A stretch of 64,000 bases of DNA from Rattus norvegicus. Taxonomy: Eukaryota; Chordata; Mammalia; Rodentia; Muridae. The stretch is taken from NCBI RefSeq assembly GCF_036323735.1, contig NC_086036.1, positions 38,376,550-38,440,549 on the forward strand. The letters are read 5' to 3'. Positions 10,355-22,924 of the stretch are shown one piece after another (the first letter of the stretch is position 1; every line of letters starts with the position of its first letter). The notes beneath the pieces are model-generated. The model saw nothing but the letters and a program-made list of their open reading frames with translations, did not search any database and was not told where the DNA came from. Made by a program: the position numbers and the translations under genes.

Positions 10355-13300
10355 GGGAACTAACCGAATTCACCATGTTACTCAGATTCGGCACACCAAA
10401 TTTTGATAAATCTTTAGAAGTACGCATATTACAAGAGCCTGCTACTGGGAACTAACTGAATTCACAGAGAAACAGTGTTTCCGTACCTAAAACGCTGCTC
10501 TATCTTGAATAACAAGCTTATTACATGCGAATCCTATTGGGAACCTACTGAATTCACCATGATACTTAGAGTCCGTTCCTTAAAATGTTGTTACATATTG
10601 AAAAGCACACTCATACAAGCGTGTCCCTTTGGGAACTCACTGAATTCGCCTAGAAATTTTGATTCCATTCGTGAAAATTTTTCTATATCCCGAACCGTCC
10701 ACTTATTACTACTGCGGCCTATTGGGAACTAACCGAATTCACAATGTTACTCAGAACCGGCACACCAAATTTTGATAAATCTTTAGAAGTACGCATATTA
10801 CAAGAGCCTGCTACTGGGAACTAACTGAATTCACAGAGAAACAGTGTTTCCGTTCCTAAAAAAGCAGCTCTATCTTGAATAACAAGCTTATTACATGCGA
10901 ATCCTATTGGGAACCTACTGAATTCACCATGATACTTAGAGTCCGTTCCTTAAAATGTTGTTACATATTGAAAAGCACACTCATACAAGCGTGTCCCTTT
11001 GGGAACTCACCTAATTCGCCTAGAAATTTTGATTCCATTCGTGAAAATTTTTCTATATCCCGAACAGTCCACTTATTACTACTGCGGCCTATTGGGAACT
11101 AACCGAATTCACCATGTTACTCAGATTCGGCACACCAAATTTTGATAAATCTTTAGAAGTACGCATATTACAAGAGCCTGCTACTGGGAACTAACTGAAT
11201 TCACAGAGAAACAGTGTTTCCGTTCCTTAAAACGCTGCTCTATCTTGAATAACAAGCTTATTACATGCGAATCCTATTGGGAACCTACTGAATTCACCAT
11301 GATACTTAGAGTCCGTTCCTTAAAATGTTGTTACATATTGAAAATCACACTCACACAAGCATGTCCCATTGGGAACTCACTGAATTCGCCTAGAAATTTT
11401 GATTCCATTCGTGAAAATTTTTCTATATCCCGAACAGTCCACTTATTACTACTGCGGCCTATTGGGAACTAACCGAATTCACCATGTTACTCAGATTCGG
11501 CACACCAAATTTTGATAAGTCTTTAGAAGTACGCATATTACAAAGGCCTGCTACTGGGAACTAACTGAATTCACAGAGAAACAGTGTTTCCGTTCCTTAA
11601 AACGCTGCTCTATCTTGAATAACAAGCTTATTACATGCGAATCCTATTGGGAACCTACTGAATTCACCATGATACTTAGAGGCCGTTCCTTAAAATGTTG
11701 TTACATATTGAAAAGCACACTCATACAAGCATGTCCCATTGGGAACTCAGTGAATTCTCCTAGAAATTTTGATTCCATTCGTGAAAATTTTTCTATATCC
11801 CGAACAGTCCACTTATTACTACTGCGGCCTATTGGGAACTAACCGAATTCACCATGTTACTCAGATTCGGCACACCAAATTTTGATAAATCTTTAGAAGT
11901 ACGCATATTACAAGAGCCTGCTACTGGGAACTAACTGAATTCACAGAGAAACAGTGTTTCCGTACCTTAAAACGCTGCTCTATCTTGAATAACAAGCTTA
12001 TTACATGCGAATCCTATTGGGAACCTACTGAATTCACCATGATACTTAGAGTCCGTTCCTTAAAATGTTGTTACATATTGAAAAGCACACTCATACAAGC
12101 ATGTCCCATTGGGAACTCACTGAATTTGCCTAGAAATTTTGATTCCATTCGTGAAAATTTTTCTATATCCCTAACAGTCCACTTATTACTACTGCGGCCT
12201 ATTGGGAACTAACCGAATTCACCATGTTACTCAGATTCGGCACACCAAATTTTGATAAGTCTTTAGAAGTACGCATATTACAAAGGCCTGCTACTGGGAA
12301 CTAACTGAATTCACAGAGAAACAGTGTTTCCGTACCTTAAAACGTTGCTCTCTCTTGAACAACAAGCTTATTACATGCGAATCCTATTGGGAACCTGCTG
12401 AATTCACCATGATACTTAGAGTCCGTTCCTTAAAATGTTGTTACATATTGAAAAGCACACTCATACAAGCATGTCCCATTGGGAACTCACTGAATTCGCC
12501 TAGAAATTTTGATTCCATTCGTGAAATTTTTCTATATCCCGAACAGTCCACTTATTACTACTGCGGCCTATTGGGAACTAACCGAATTCACCATGTTACT
12601 CAGATTCGTCACACCAAATTTTGATAAATCTTTAGAAGTACGCATATTACAAGAGCCTGCTACTGGGAACTAACTGAATTCACAGAGAAACAGTGTTTCC
12701 GTACCTTAAAACGCTGCTCTATCTTGAACAACAAGCTTATTACATGCGAATCCTATTGGGAACCTACTGAATTCACCATGATACTTAGAGTCCGTTCCTT
12801 AAAATGTTGTTACATATTGAAAAGCACACTCATACAAGCGTGTCCCTTTGGGAACTCACTGAATTCGCCTAGAAATTTTGATTCCATTCGTGAAAATTTT
12901 TCTATATCCCGAACAGTCCCCTTATTACTACTGCGGCCTATTGGGAACTAACCGAATTCACCATGTTACTCAGATTCGGCACATCAAATTTTGATAAATC
13001 TTTAGAAGTACGCATATTACAAGAGCCTGCTACTGGGAACTAACTGAATTCACAGAGAAACAGTGTTTCCGTACCTTAAAACGTTGCTCAATCTTGAACA
13101 ACAAGCTTATTACATGCGAATCCTATTGGGAACCTATTGAATTCACCATGATACTTAGAGTCCGTTCCTTAAAATGTTGTTACATATTGAAAAGCACACT
13201 CATACAAGCGTGTCCCTTTGGGAACTCACTGAATTCGCCTAGAAATTTTGATTCCATTCGTGAAAATTTTTCTATATCCCGAACAGTCCACTTATTACTA

Positions 13301-15160
13301 CTGCGGCCTATTGGGAACTAACCGAATTCACCATGTTACTCAGATTCGGCACACCAAATTTTGATAAATCTTTAGAAGTACGCATATTACAAGAGCCTGC
13401 TACTGGGAACTAACTGAATTCACAGAGAAACAGTGTTTCCGTTCCTAAAAAAGCTGCTCTATCTTGAATAACAAGCTTATTACATGCGAATCCTATTGGG
13501 AACCTACTGAATTCACCATGATACTTAGAATCCGTTCCTTAAAATGTTGTTACATATTGAAAAGCACACTCACACAAGCATGTCCCATTGGGAACTCACT
13601 GAATTCGCCTAGAAATTTTGATTCCATTCGTGAAAATTTTTCTATATCCCGAACAGTCCACTTATTACTACTGCGGCCTATTGGGAACTAACCGAATTCA
13701 CCATGTTACTCAGATTCGGCACACCAAATTTTGATAAATCTTTAGAATTACGCATATTACAAGAGCCTGCTACTGGGAACTAACTGAATTCACAGAGAAA
13801 CAGTGTTTCCGTTCCTTAAAACGTTGCTCTATCTTGAATAACAAGCCTATCACATGCGAATCCTATTGGGAACCTACTGAATTCACCATGATACTTAGAG
13901 TCCGTTCCTTAAAATGTTGTTACATATTGAAAAGCACACTCATACAAGCATGTCCCATTGGGAACTCAATGAATTCGCCTAGAAATTTTGATTTCTCTCG
14001 TGAAAATTTTTCTATATCCCGAACAGTCCACTTATTACTACTGCGGCCTATTGGGAACTAACCGAATTCACCATGTTACTCATATTCGACACACCAAATT
14101 TGATAAATCTTTAGAAGTACGCATATTACAAGAGCCTGCTACTGGGAACTAACTGAATTCACAGAGAAACAGTGTTTCCGTACCTTAAAACGCTGCTCTA
14201 TCTTGAATAACAAGCTTATTACATGCGAATCCTATTGGGAACCTACTGAATTCACCATGATACTTAGAGTCCGTTCGTTAAAATGTTGTTACATATTGAA
14301 AAGCACACTCATACAAGCATGTCCCATTGGGAACTCACTGAATTCGCCTAGAAATTTTGATTCCATTCGTGAAAATTTTTCTATATCCCGAACAGTCCAC
14401 TTATTACTACTGCGGCCTATTGGGACTAACCGAATTCACCATGTTACTCAGATTCGGCACACCAAATTTTGATAAATCTTTGGAAGTACGCATATTACAA
14501 GAGCCTGCTACTGGGAACTAACTGAATTCACAAAGAAACAGTGTTTCGGTTCTTTAAAACGTTGCTCTATCTTGAATAACAATCTTATTACATGAGAATC
14601 CTATTGGGAACCTACTGAATTCACCATGATACTTAGATTCCGTTCCTTAAAATGTTGCTGTATATTGAAAAGCACACTCAAACAAGCATGTCCCATTGGG
14701 AAGTCACTGAATTTGCCTAGAAATTTTGATTCCATTCGTTAATATTTTTCTATATCCCGAACAGTCCACCTATTACTACTGCGGCCTATTGGGAACTCAC
14801 CGAATTCACCATGTTACTCAGATTCGGCTCACCAAATTTTGATAAATCGTTAGAAGTACGCATATTACAAGAGCCTGCTACTGGGAACTAACTGAATTCA
14901 CAGAGAAACAGTGTTTCCGTACCTTAAAACGTTGCTCAATCTTGAACAACAAGCTTCTTACATGCGAATCCTATTGGGAACCTACTGAATTCACCATGAT
15001 ACTTAGAGTCCGTTCCTTAAAATGTTGTTACATATTTAAAAGCACACTCATACAAGCGTGTCCCTTTGGGAACTCACTGAATTCGCCTAGAAATTTTGAT
15101 TCCATTCGTGAAAATTTTTCTATATCCCGACCCGTCCACTTATTACTACTGCGGCCTATT
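10355..15160 (+). repeat. 21-monomer HOR, copy 2, partial (P to E, lacking M)
   Basis: Runs P F G Q R N H I A B C D E, thirteen monomers. Type M is missing between G and Q, an in-register 370-bp loss compared with copy 1 and both right-hand copies. After E the order switches to F at 15161 instead of C', so the 21-mer is broken off here and passes into the 11-mer HOR, whose first copy begins within this stretch at 12573. Confidence 0.88.
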
Positions 15161-16639
15161 GGGAACTAACCGAATTCACCATGTTACTCAGAACCGGCAC
15201 ACCAAATTTTGATAAATCTTTAGAAGTACGCATATTACAAGAGCCTGCTACTGGGAACTAACTGAATTCACAGAGAAACAGTGTTTCCGTTCCTAAAAAA
15301 GCAGCTCTATCTTGAATAACAAGCTTATTACATGCGAATCCTATTGGGAACCTACAGAATTCACCATGATACTTAGAGTCCGTTCCTTAAAATGTTGTTA
15401 CATATTGAAAAGCACACTCATACAAGCGTGTCCCTTTGGGAACTCACCTAATTCGCCTAGAAATTTTGATTCCATTCGTGAAAATTTTTCTATATCCCGA
15501 ACAGTCCACTTATTACTACTGCGGCCTATTGGGAACTAACCGAATTCACCATGTTACTCAGATTCGGCACACCAAATTTGATAAATCTTTAGAAGTACGC
15601 ATATTACAAGAGCCTGCTACTGGGAACTAACTGAATTCACAGAGAAACAGTGTTTCCGTTCCTTAAAACGCTGCTCTATCTTGAATAACAAGCTTATTAC
15701 ATGCGAATCCTATTGGGAACCTACTGAATTCACCAAGATACTTAGAGTCCGTTCCTTAAAATGTTGTTACATATTGAAAATCACACTCACACAAGCATGT
15801 CCCATTGGGAACTCACTGAATTCGCCTAGAAATTTTGATTCCATTCGTGAAAATTTTTCTATATCCCGAACAGTCCACTTATTACTACTGCGGCCTATTG
15901 GGAACTAACCGAATTCACCATGTTACTCAGATTCGGCACACCAAATTTTGATAAATCTTTAGAAGTACGCATATTACAAGAGCCTGCTGATGGGAACTAA
16001 CTGAATTCACAGAGAAACAGTGTTTCCGTTCCTAAAAAAGCTGCTCTATCTTGAATAACAAGCTTATTACATGCGAATCCTATTGGGAACCTACTGAATT
16101 CACCATGATACTTAGAATCCGTTCCTTAAAATGTTGTTACATATTGAAAAGCACACTCACACAAGCATGTCCCATTGGGAACTCACTGAATTCGCCTAGA
16201 AATTTTGATTCCATTCGTGAAAATTTTTCTATATCCCGAACAGTCCACTTATTACTACTGCGGCCTATTGGGAACTAACCGAATTCACCATGTTACTCAG
16301 ATTCGGCACACCAAATTTTGATAAATCTTTAGAATTACGCATATTACAAGAGCCTGCTACTGGGAACTAACTGAATTCACAGAGAAAGAGTGTTTCCGTT
16401 CCTTTAAACGTTGCTCTATCTTGAATAACAAGCCTATTACATGCGAATCCTATTGGGAACCTACTGAATTCACCATGATACTTAGAGTCCGTTCCTTAAA
16501 ATGTTGTTACATATTGAAAAGCACACTCATACAAGCATGTCCCATTGGGAACTCAATGAATTCGCCTAGAAATTTTGATTTCTCTCGTGAAAATTTTTCT
16601 ATATCCCGAACAGTCCACTTATTACTACTGCGGCCTATT
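12573..16639 (+). repeat. 11-monomer higher-order repeat, copy 1 (4,067 bp)
   Basis: Monomer order H I A B C D E F G A B. Its first seven types are shared with the partial 21-mer copy that it overlaps, so the 11-mer looks like a product of exchange within the 21-mer that joined E to F and G to A. Private changes include CACCAAGATAC near 15735 and CATATTTAAAAG near 15032. The next H monomer at 16640 restarts the order. Confidence 0.87.
14422..14790 (+). repeat. type D divergent monomer, copy 2
   Basis: Same marker set, with GCTGTATATTG near 14657 in place of GCTCTATATTG. Again followed by E. Confidence 0.86.
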
Positions 16640-19600
16640 GGGAACTAACCGAATTCACCATGTTACTCATATTCGGCACACCAAATTTTGATAAATCTTT
16701 AGAAGTACGCATATTACAAGAGCCTGCTACTGGGAACTAACTGAATTCACAGAGAAACAGTGTTTCCGTACCTTAAAACGTTGCTCAATCTTGAACAAAA
16801 GCTTATTACATGCGAATCCTATTGGGAACCTACTGAATTCACCATGATACTTAGAGTCCGTTCCTTAAAATGTTGTTACATATTGAAAAGCACACTCATA
16901 CAAGCGTGTCCCTTTGGGAACTCACTGAATTCGCCTAGAAATTTTGATTCCATTCGTGAAAATTTTTCTATATCCCGAACAGTCCCCTTATTACTACTGC
17001 GGCCTATTGGAAACTAACCGAATTCACCATGTTACTCAGATTCGGCACATCAAATTTTGATAAATCTTTAGAAGTACGCATATTACAAGAGCCTGCTACT
17101 GGGAACTAACTGAATTCACAGAGAAACAGTGTTTCCGTACCTTAAAACGTTGCTCAATCTTGAACAACAAGCTTATTACATGCGAATCCTATTGGGAACC
17201 TATTGAATTCACCATGATACTTAGAGTCCGTTCCTTAAAATGTTGTTACATATTGAAAAGCACACTCATACAAGCGTGTCCCTTTGGGAACTCACTGAAT
17301 TCGCCTAGAAATTTTGATTCCATTCGTGAAAATTTTTCTATATCCCGAACAGTCCACTTATTACTACTGCGGCCTATTGGGAACTAACCGAATTCACCAT
17401 GTTACTCAGATTCGGCACACCAAATTTTGATAAATCTTTAGAAGTACGCATATTACAAGAGCCTGCTACTGGGAACTAACTGAATTCACAGAGAAACAGT
17501 GTTTCCGTTCCTAAAAAAGCTGCTCTATCTTGAATAACAAGCTTATTACATGCGAATCCTATTGGGAACCTACTGAATTCACCATGATACTTAGAATCCG
17601 TTCCTTAAAATGTTGTTACATATTGAAAAGCACACTCACACAAGCATGTCCCATTGGGAACTCACTGAATTCGCCTAGAAATTTTGATTCCATTCGTGAA
17701 AATTTTTCTATATCCCGAACAGTCCACTTATTACTACTGCGGCCTATTGGGAACTAACCGAATTCACCATGTTACTCAGATTCGGCACACCAAATTTTGA
17801 TAAATCTTTAGAATTACGCATATTACAAGAGCCTGCTACTGGGAACTAACTGAATTCACAGAGAAACAGTGTTTCCGTTCCTTAAAACGTTGCTCTATCT
17901 TGAATAACAAGCCTATTACATGCGAATCCTATTGGGAACCTACTGAATTCACCATGATACTTAGAGTCCGTTCCTTAAAATGTTGTTACATATTGAAAAG
18001 CACACTCATACAAGCATGTCCCATTGGGAACTCAATGAATTCGCCTAGAAATTTTGATTTCTCTCGTGAAAATTTTTCTATATCCCGAACAGTCCACTTA
18101 TTACTACTGCGGCCTATTGGGAACTAACCGAATTCACCATGTTACTCATATTCGACACACCAAATTTTGATAAATCTTTAGAAGTACGCATATTACAAGA
18201 GCCTGCTACTGGGAACTAACTGAATTCACAGAGAAACAGTGTTTCCGTACCTTAAAACGCTGCTCTATCTTGAATAACAAGCTTATTACATGCGAATCCT
18301 ATTGGGAACCTACTGAATTCACCATGATACTTAGAGTCCGTTCGTTAAAATGTTGTTACATATTGAAAAGCACACTCATACAAGCATGTCCCATTGGGAA
18401 CTCACTGAATTCGCCTAGAAATTTTGATTCCATTCGTGAAAATTTTTCTATATCCCGAACAGTCCACTTATTACTACTGCGGCCTATTGGGAACTAACCG
18501 AATTCACCATGTTACTCAGATTCGGCACACCAAATTTTGATAAATCTTAGGAAGTACGCATATTACATGAGCCTGCTACCGGGAACTAACTGAATTCACA
18601 AAGAAACAGTGTTTCGGTTCTTTAAAACGTTGCTCTATCTTGAATAACAATCTTATTACATGAGAATCCTATTGGGAACCTACTGAATTCACCATGATAC
18701 TTAGATTCCGTTCCTTAAAATGTTGCTCTATATTGAAAAGCACACTCAAACAAGCATGTCCCATTGGGAAGTCACTGAATTTGCCTAGAAATTTTGATTC
18801 CATTCGTTAATATTTTTCTATATCCCGAACAGTCCACCTATTACTACTGCGGCCTATTGGGAACTCACCGAATTCACCATGTTACTCAGATTCGGCTCAC
18901 CAAATTTTGATAAATCGTTAGAAGTACGCATATTACAAGAGCCTGCTACTGGGAACTAACTGAATTCACAGAGAAACAGTGTTTCCGTACCTTAAAACGT
19001 TGCTCAATCTTGAACAACAAGCTTCTTACATGCGAATCCTATTGGGAACCTACTGAATTCACCATGATACTTAGAGTCCGTTCCTTAAAATGTTGTTACA
19101 TATTGAAAAGCACACTCATACAAGCGTGTCCCTTTGGGAACTCACTGAATTCGCCTAGAAATTTTGATTCCATTCGTGAAAATTTTTCTATATCCCGACC
19201 CGTCCACTTATTACTACTGCGGCCTATTGGGAACTAACCGAATTCACCATGTTACTCAGAACCGGCACACCAAATTTTGATAAATCTTTAGAAGTACGCA
19301 TATTACAAGAGCCTGCTACTGGGAACTAACTGAATTCACAGAGAAACAGTGTTTCCGTTCCTAAAAAAGCAGCTCTATCTTGAATAACAAGCTTATTACA
19401 TGCGAATCCTATTGGGAACCTACTGAATTCACCATGATACTTAGAGTCCGTTCCTTAAAATGTTGTTACATATTGAAAAGCACACTCATACAAGCGTGTC
19501 CCTTTGGGAACTCACCTAATTCGCCTAGAAATTTTGATTCCATTCGTGAAAATTTTTCTATATCCCGAACAGTCCACTTATTACTACTGCGGCCTATTGG

Positions 19601-20707
19601 GAACTAACCGAATTCACCATGTTACTCAGATTCGGCACACCAAATTTGATAAATCTTTAGAAGTACGCATATTACAAGAGCCTGCTACTGGGAACTAACT
19701 GAATTCACAGAGAAACAGTGTTTCCGTTCCTTAAAACGCTGCTCTATCTTGAATAACAAGCTTATTACATGCGAATCCTATTGGGAACCTACTGAATTCA
19801 CCATGATACTTAGAGTCCGTTCCTTAAAATGTTGTTACATATTGAAAAGCACACTCACACAAGCATGTCCCATTGGGAACTCACTGAATTCGCCTAGAAA
19901 TTTTGATTCCATTCGTGAAAATTTTTCTATATCCCGAACAGTCCACTTATTACTACTGCGGCCTATTGGGAACTAACCGAATTCACCATGTTACTCAGAT
20001 TCGGCACACCAAATTTTGATAAATCTTTAGAAGTACGCATATTACAAGAGCCTGCTGATGGGAACTAACTGAATTCACAGAGAAACAGTGTTTCCGTTCA
20101 TAAAAAAGCTGCTCTATCTTGAATAACAAGCTTATTACATGCGAATCCTATTGGGAACCTACTGAATTCACCATGATACTTAGAATCCGTTCCTTAAAAT
20201 GTTGTTACATATTGAAAAGCACACTCACACAAGCATGTCCCATTGGGAACTCACTGAATTCGCCTAGAAATTTTGATTCCATTCGTGAAAATTTTTCTAT
20301 ATCCCGAACAGTCCACTTATTACTACTGCGGCCTATTGGGAACTAACCGAATTCACCATGTTACTCAGATTCGGCACACCAAATTTTGATAAATCTTTAG
20401 AATTACGCATATTACAAGAGCCTGCTACTGGGAACTAACTGAATTCACAGAGAAAGAGTGTTTCCGTTCCTTATAACGTTGCTCTATCTTGAATAACAAG
20501 CCTATTACATGCGAATCCTATTGGGAACCTACTGAATTCACCATGATACTTAGAGTCCGTTCCTTAAAATGTTGTTACATATTGAAAAGCACACTCATAC
20601 AAGCATGTCCCATTGGGAACTCAATGAATTCGCCTAGAAATTTTGATTTCTCTCGTGAAAATTTTTCTATATCCCGAACAGTCCACTTATTACTACTGCG
20701 GCCTATT
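16640..20707 (+). repeat. 11-monomer higher-order repeat, copy 2 (4,068 bp)
   Basis: Same H I A B C D E F G A B order. The opening H has GAACAAAAGCTT (one base lost). Its C monomer keeps GGGAACTAACC and reads AAATCTTAGGAAG near 18545. Both copies share GCTGATGGG in the monomer before A (15987, 20055) and GAAAGAGTG in B (16385, 20453), which supports true duplication. Confidence 0.87.
18489..18858 (+). repeat. type D divergent monomer, copy 3
   Basis: Same marker set. Full 370 bp because its s1 keeps GGGAAC. It has CATTACATGAGCC and CTACCGGGAAC near 18570. Confidence 0.86.
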
Positions 20708-21149
20708 GGGAACTAACCGAATTCACCATGTTACTCAGATTCGGCACACCAAATTTGATAAATCTTTAGAAGTACGCATATTACAAGAGCCTGCTACTGG
20801 GAACTAACTGAATTCACAGAGAAACAGTGTTTCCGTTCCTTAAAACGCTGCTCTATCTTGAATAACAAGCTTATTACATGCGAATCCTATTGGGAACCTA
20901 CTGAATTCACCATGATACTTAGAGTCCGTTCCTTAAAATGTTGTTACATATTGAAAATCACACTCACACAAGCATGTCCCATTGGGAACTCACTGAATTC
21001 GCCTAGAAATTTTGATTCCACTCGTGAAAATTTTTCTATATCCCGAACAGTCCACTTATTACTACTGCGGCCTATTGGGAACTAACCGAATTCACCATGT
21101 TACTCAGATTCGGCACACCAAATTTTGATAAATCTTTAGAATTACGCAT

Positions 21150-21888
21150 ATTACAAGAGCCTGCTACTGGGAACTAACTGAATTCACAGAGAAACAGTGT
21201 TTCCGTTCCTTAAAACGTTGCTCTATCTTGAATAACAAGCTTATTACATGCGAATCCTATTGGGAACCTACTGAATTCACCATGATACTTAGAGTCCGTT
21301 CCTCAAAATGTTGTTACATATTGAAAAGCACACTCATACAAGCATGTCCCATTGGGAACTCACTGAATTTGTCTAGAAATTTTGATTCCATTCGTGAAAA
21401 TTTTTCTATATCCCGAACAGTCCACTTATTACTACTGCGGCCTATTGGGAACTAACCGAATTCACCATGTTACTCATATTCGGCACACCAAATTTTGATA
21501 AATCTTTAGAAGTACGCATATTACAAGAGCCTGCTACTGGGAACTAACTGAATTCACAGAGAAACAGTGTTTCCGTACCTTAAAACGCTGCTCTATCTTG
21601 AATAACAAGCTTATTACATGCGAATCCTATTGGGAACCTACTGAATTCACCATGATACTTAGAGTCCGTTCGTTAAAATGTTGTTACATATTGAAAAGCA
21701 CATTCATACAAGCATGTCCCATTGGGAACTCACTGAATTCGCCTAGAAATTTTGATTCCATTCGTGAAAATTTTTCTATATCCCGAACAGTCCTCTTATT
21801 ACTACTGCGGCCTATTGGGACTAACCGAATTCACCATGTTACTCAGATTCGGCACACCAAATTTTGATAAATCTTTGGAAGTACGCAT
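21150..21888 (+). repeat. J-K dimer, first copy of a 739-bp tandem duplication
   Basis: Carries both J markers and both K markers. Left of it, s1 reads GAATTACGC; the second copy has GGAAGTACGC there, which places the exchange point near the end of s1. Confidence 0.82.
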
Positions 21889-22627
21889 ATTACAAGAGCC
21901 TGCTACTGGGAACTAACTGAATTCACAGAGAAACAGTGTTTCCGTTCCTTAAAACGTTGCTCTATCTTGAATAACAAGCTTATTACATGCGAATCCTATT
22001 GGGAACCTACTGAATTCACCATGATACTTAGAGTCCGTTCCTCAAAATGTTGTTACATATTGAAAAGCACACTCATACAAGCATGTCCCATTGGGAACTC
22101 ACTGAATTTGTCTAGAAATTTTGATTCCATTCGTGAAAATTTTTCTATATCCCGAACAGTCCACTTATTACTACTGCGGCCTATTGGGAACTAACCGAAT
22201 TCACCATGTTACTCATATTCGGCACACCAAATTTTGATAAATCTTTAGAAGTACGCATATTACAAGAGCCTGCTACTGGGAACTAACTGAATTCACAGAG
22301 AAACAGTGTTTCCGTACCTTAAAACGCTGCTCTATCTTGAATAACAAGCTTATTACATGCGAATCCTATTGGGAACCTACTGAATTCACCATGATACTTA
22401 GAGTCCGTTCGTTAAAATGTTGTTACATATTGAAAAGCACATTCATACAAGCATGTCCCATTGGGAACTCACTGAATTCGCCTAGAAATTTTGATTCCAT
22501 TCGTGAAAATTTTTCTATATCCCGAACAGTCCTCTTATTACTACTGCGGCCTATTGGGACTAACCGAATTCACCATGTTACTCAGATTCGGCACACCAAA
22601 TTTTGATAAATCTTTGGAAGTACGCAT
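21889..22627 (+). repeat. J-K dimer, second copy
   Basis: Repeats the preceding 739 bp with the same four rare markers; I saw no internal difference. It runs into type D, whose s2 begins CACAAAGAAAC. Period 739 rather than 740 because K starts GGGACTAACC. Confidence 0.82.
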
Positions 22628-22924
22628 ATTACAAGAGCCTGCTACTGGGAACTAACTGAATTCACAAAGAAACAGTGTTTCGGTTCTTTAAAACGTTGCT
22701 CTATCTTGAATAACAATCTTATTACATGAGAATCCTATTGGGAACCTACTGAATTCACCATGATACTTAGATTCCGTTCCTTAAAATGTTGCTCTATATT
22801 GAAAAGCACACTCAAACAAGCATGTCCCATTGGGAAGTCACTGAATTTGCCTAGAAATTTTGATTCCATTCGTTAATATTTTTCTATATCCCGAACAGTC
22901 CACCTATTAATACTGCGGCCTATT
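22556..22924 (+). repeat. type D divergent monomer, copy 4
   Basis: Same marker set with CACCTATTAATACTG near 22904. It lies exactly 4,067 bp after copy 3, as copy 3 does after copy 2. Confidence 0.86.
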
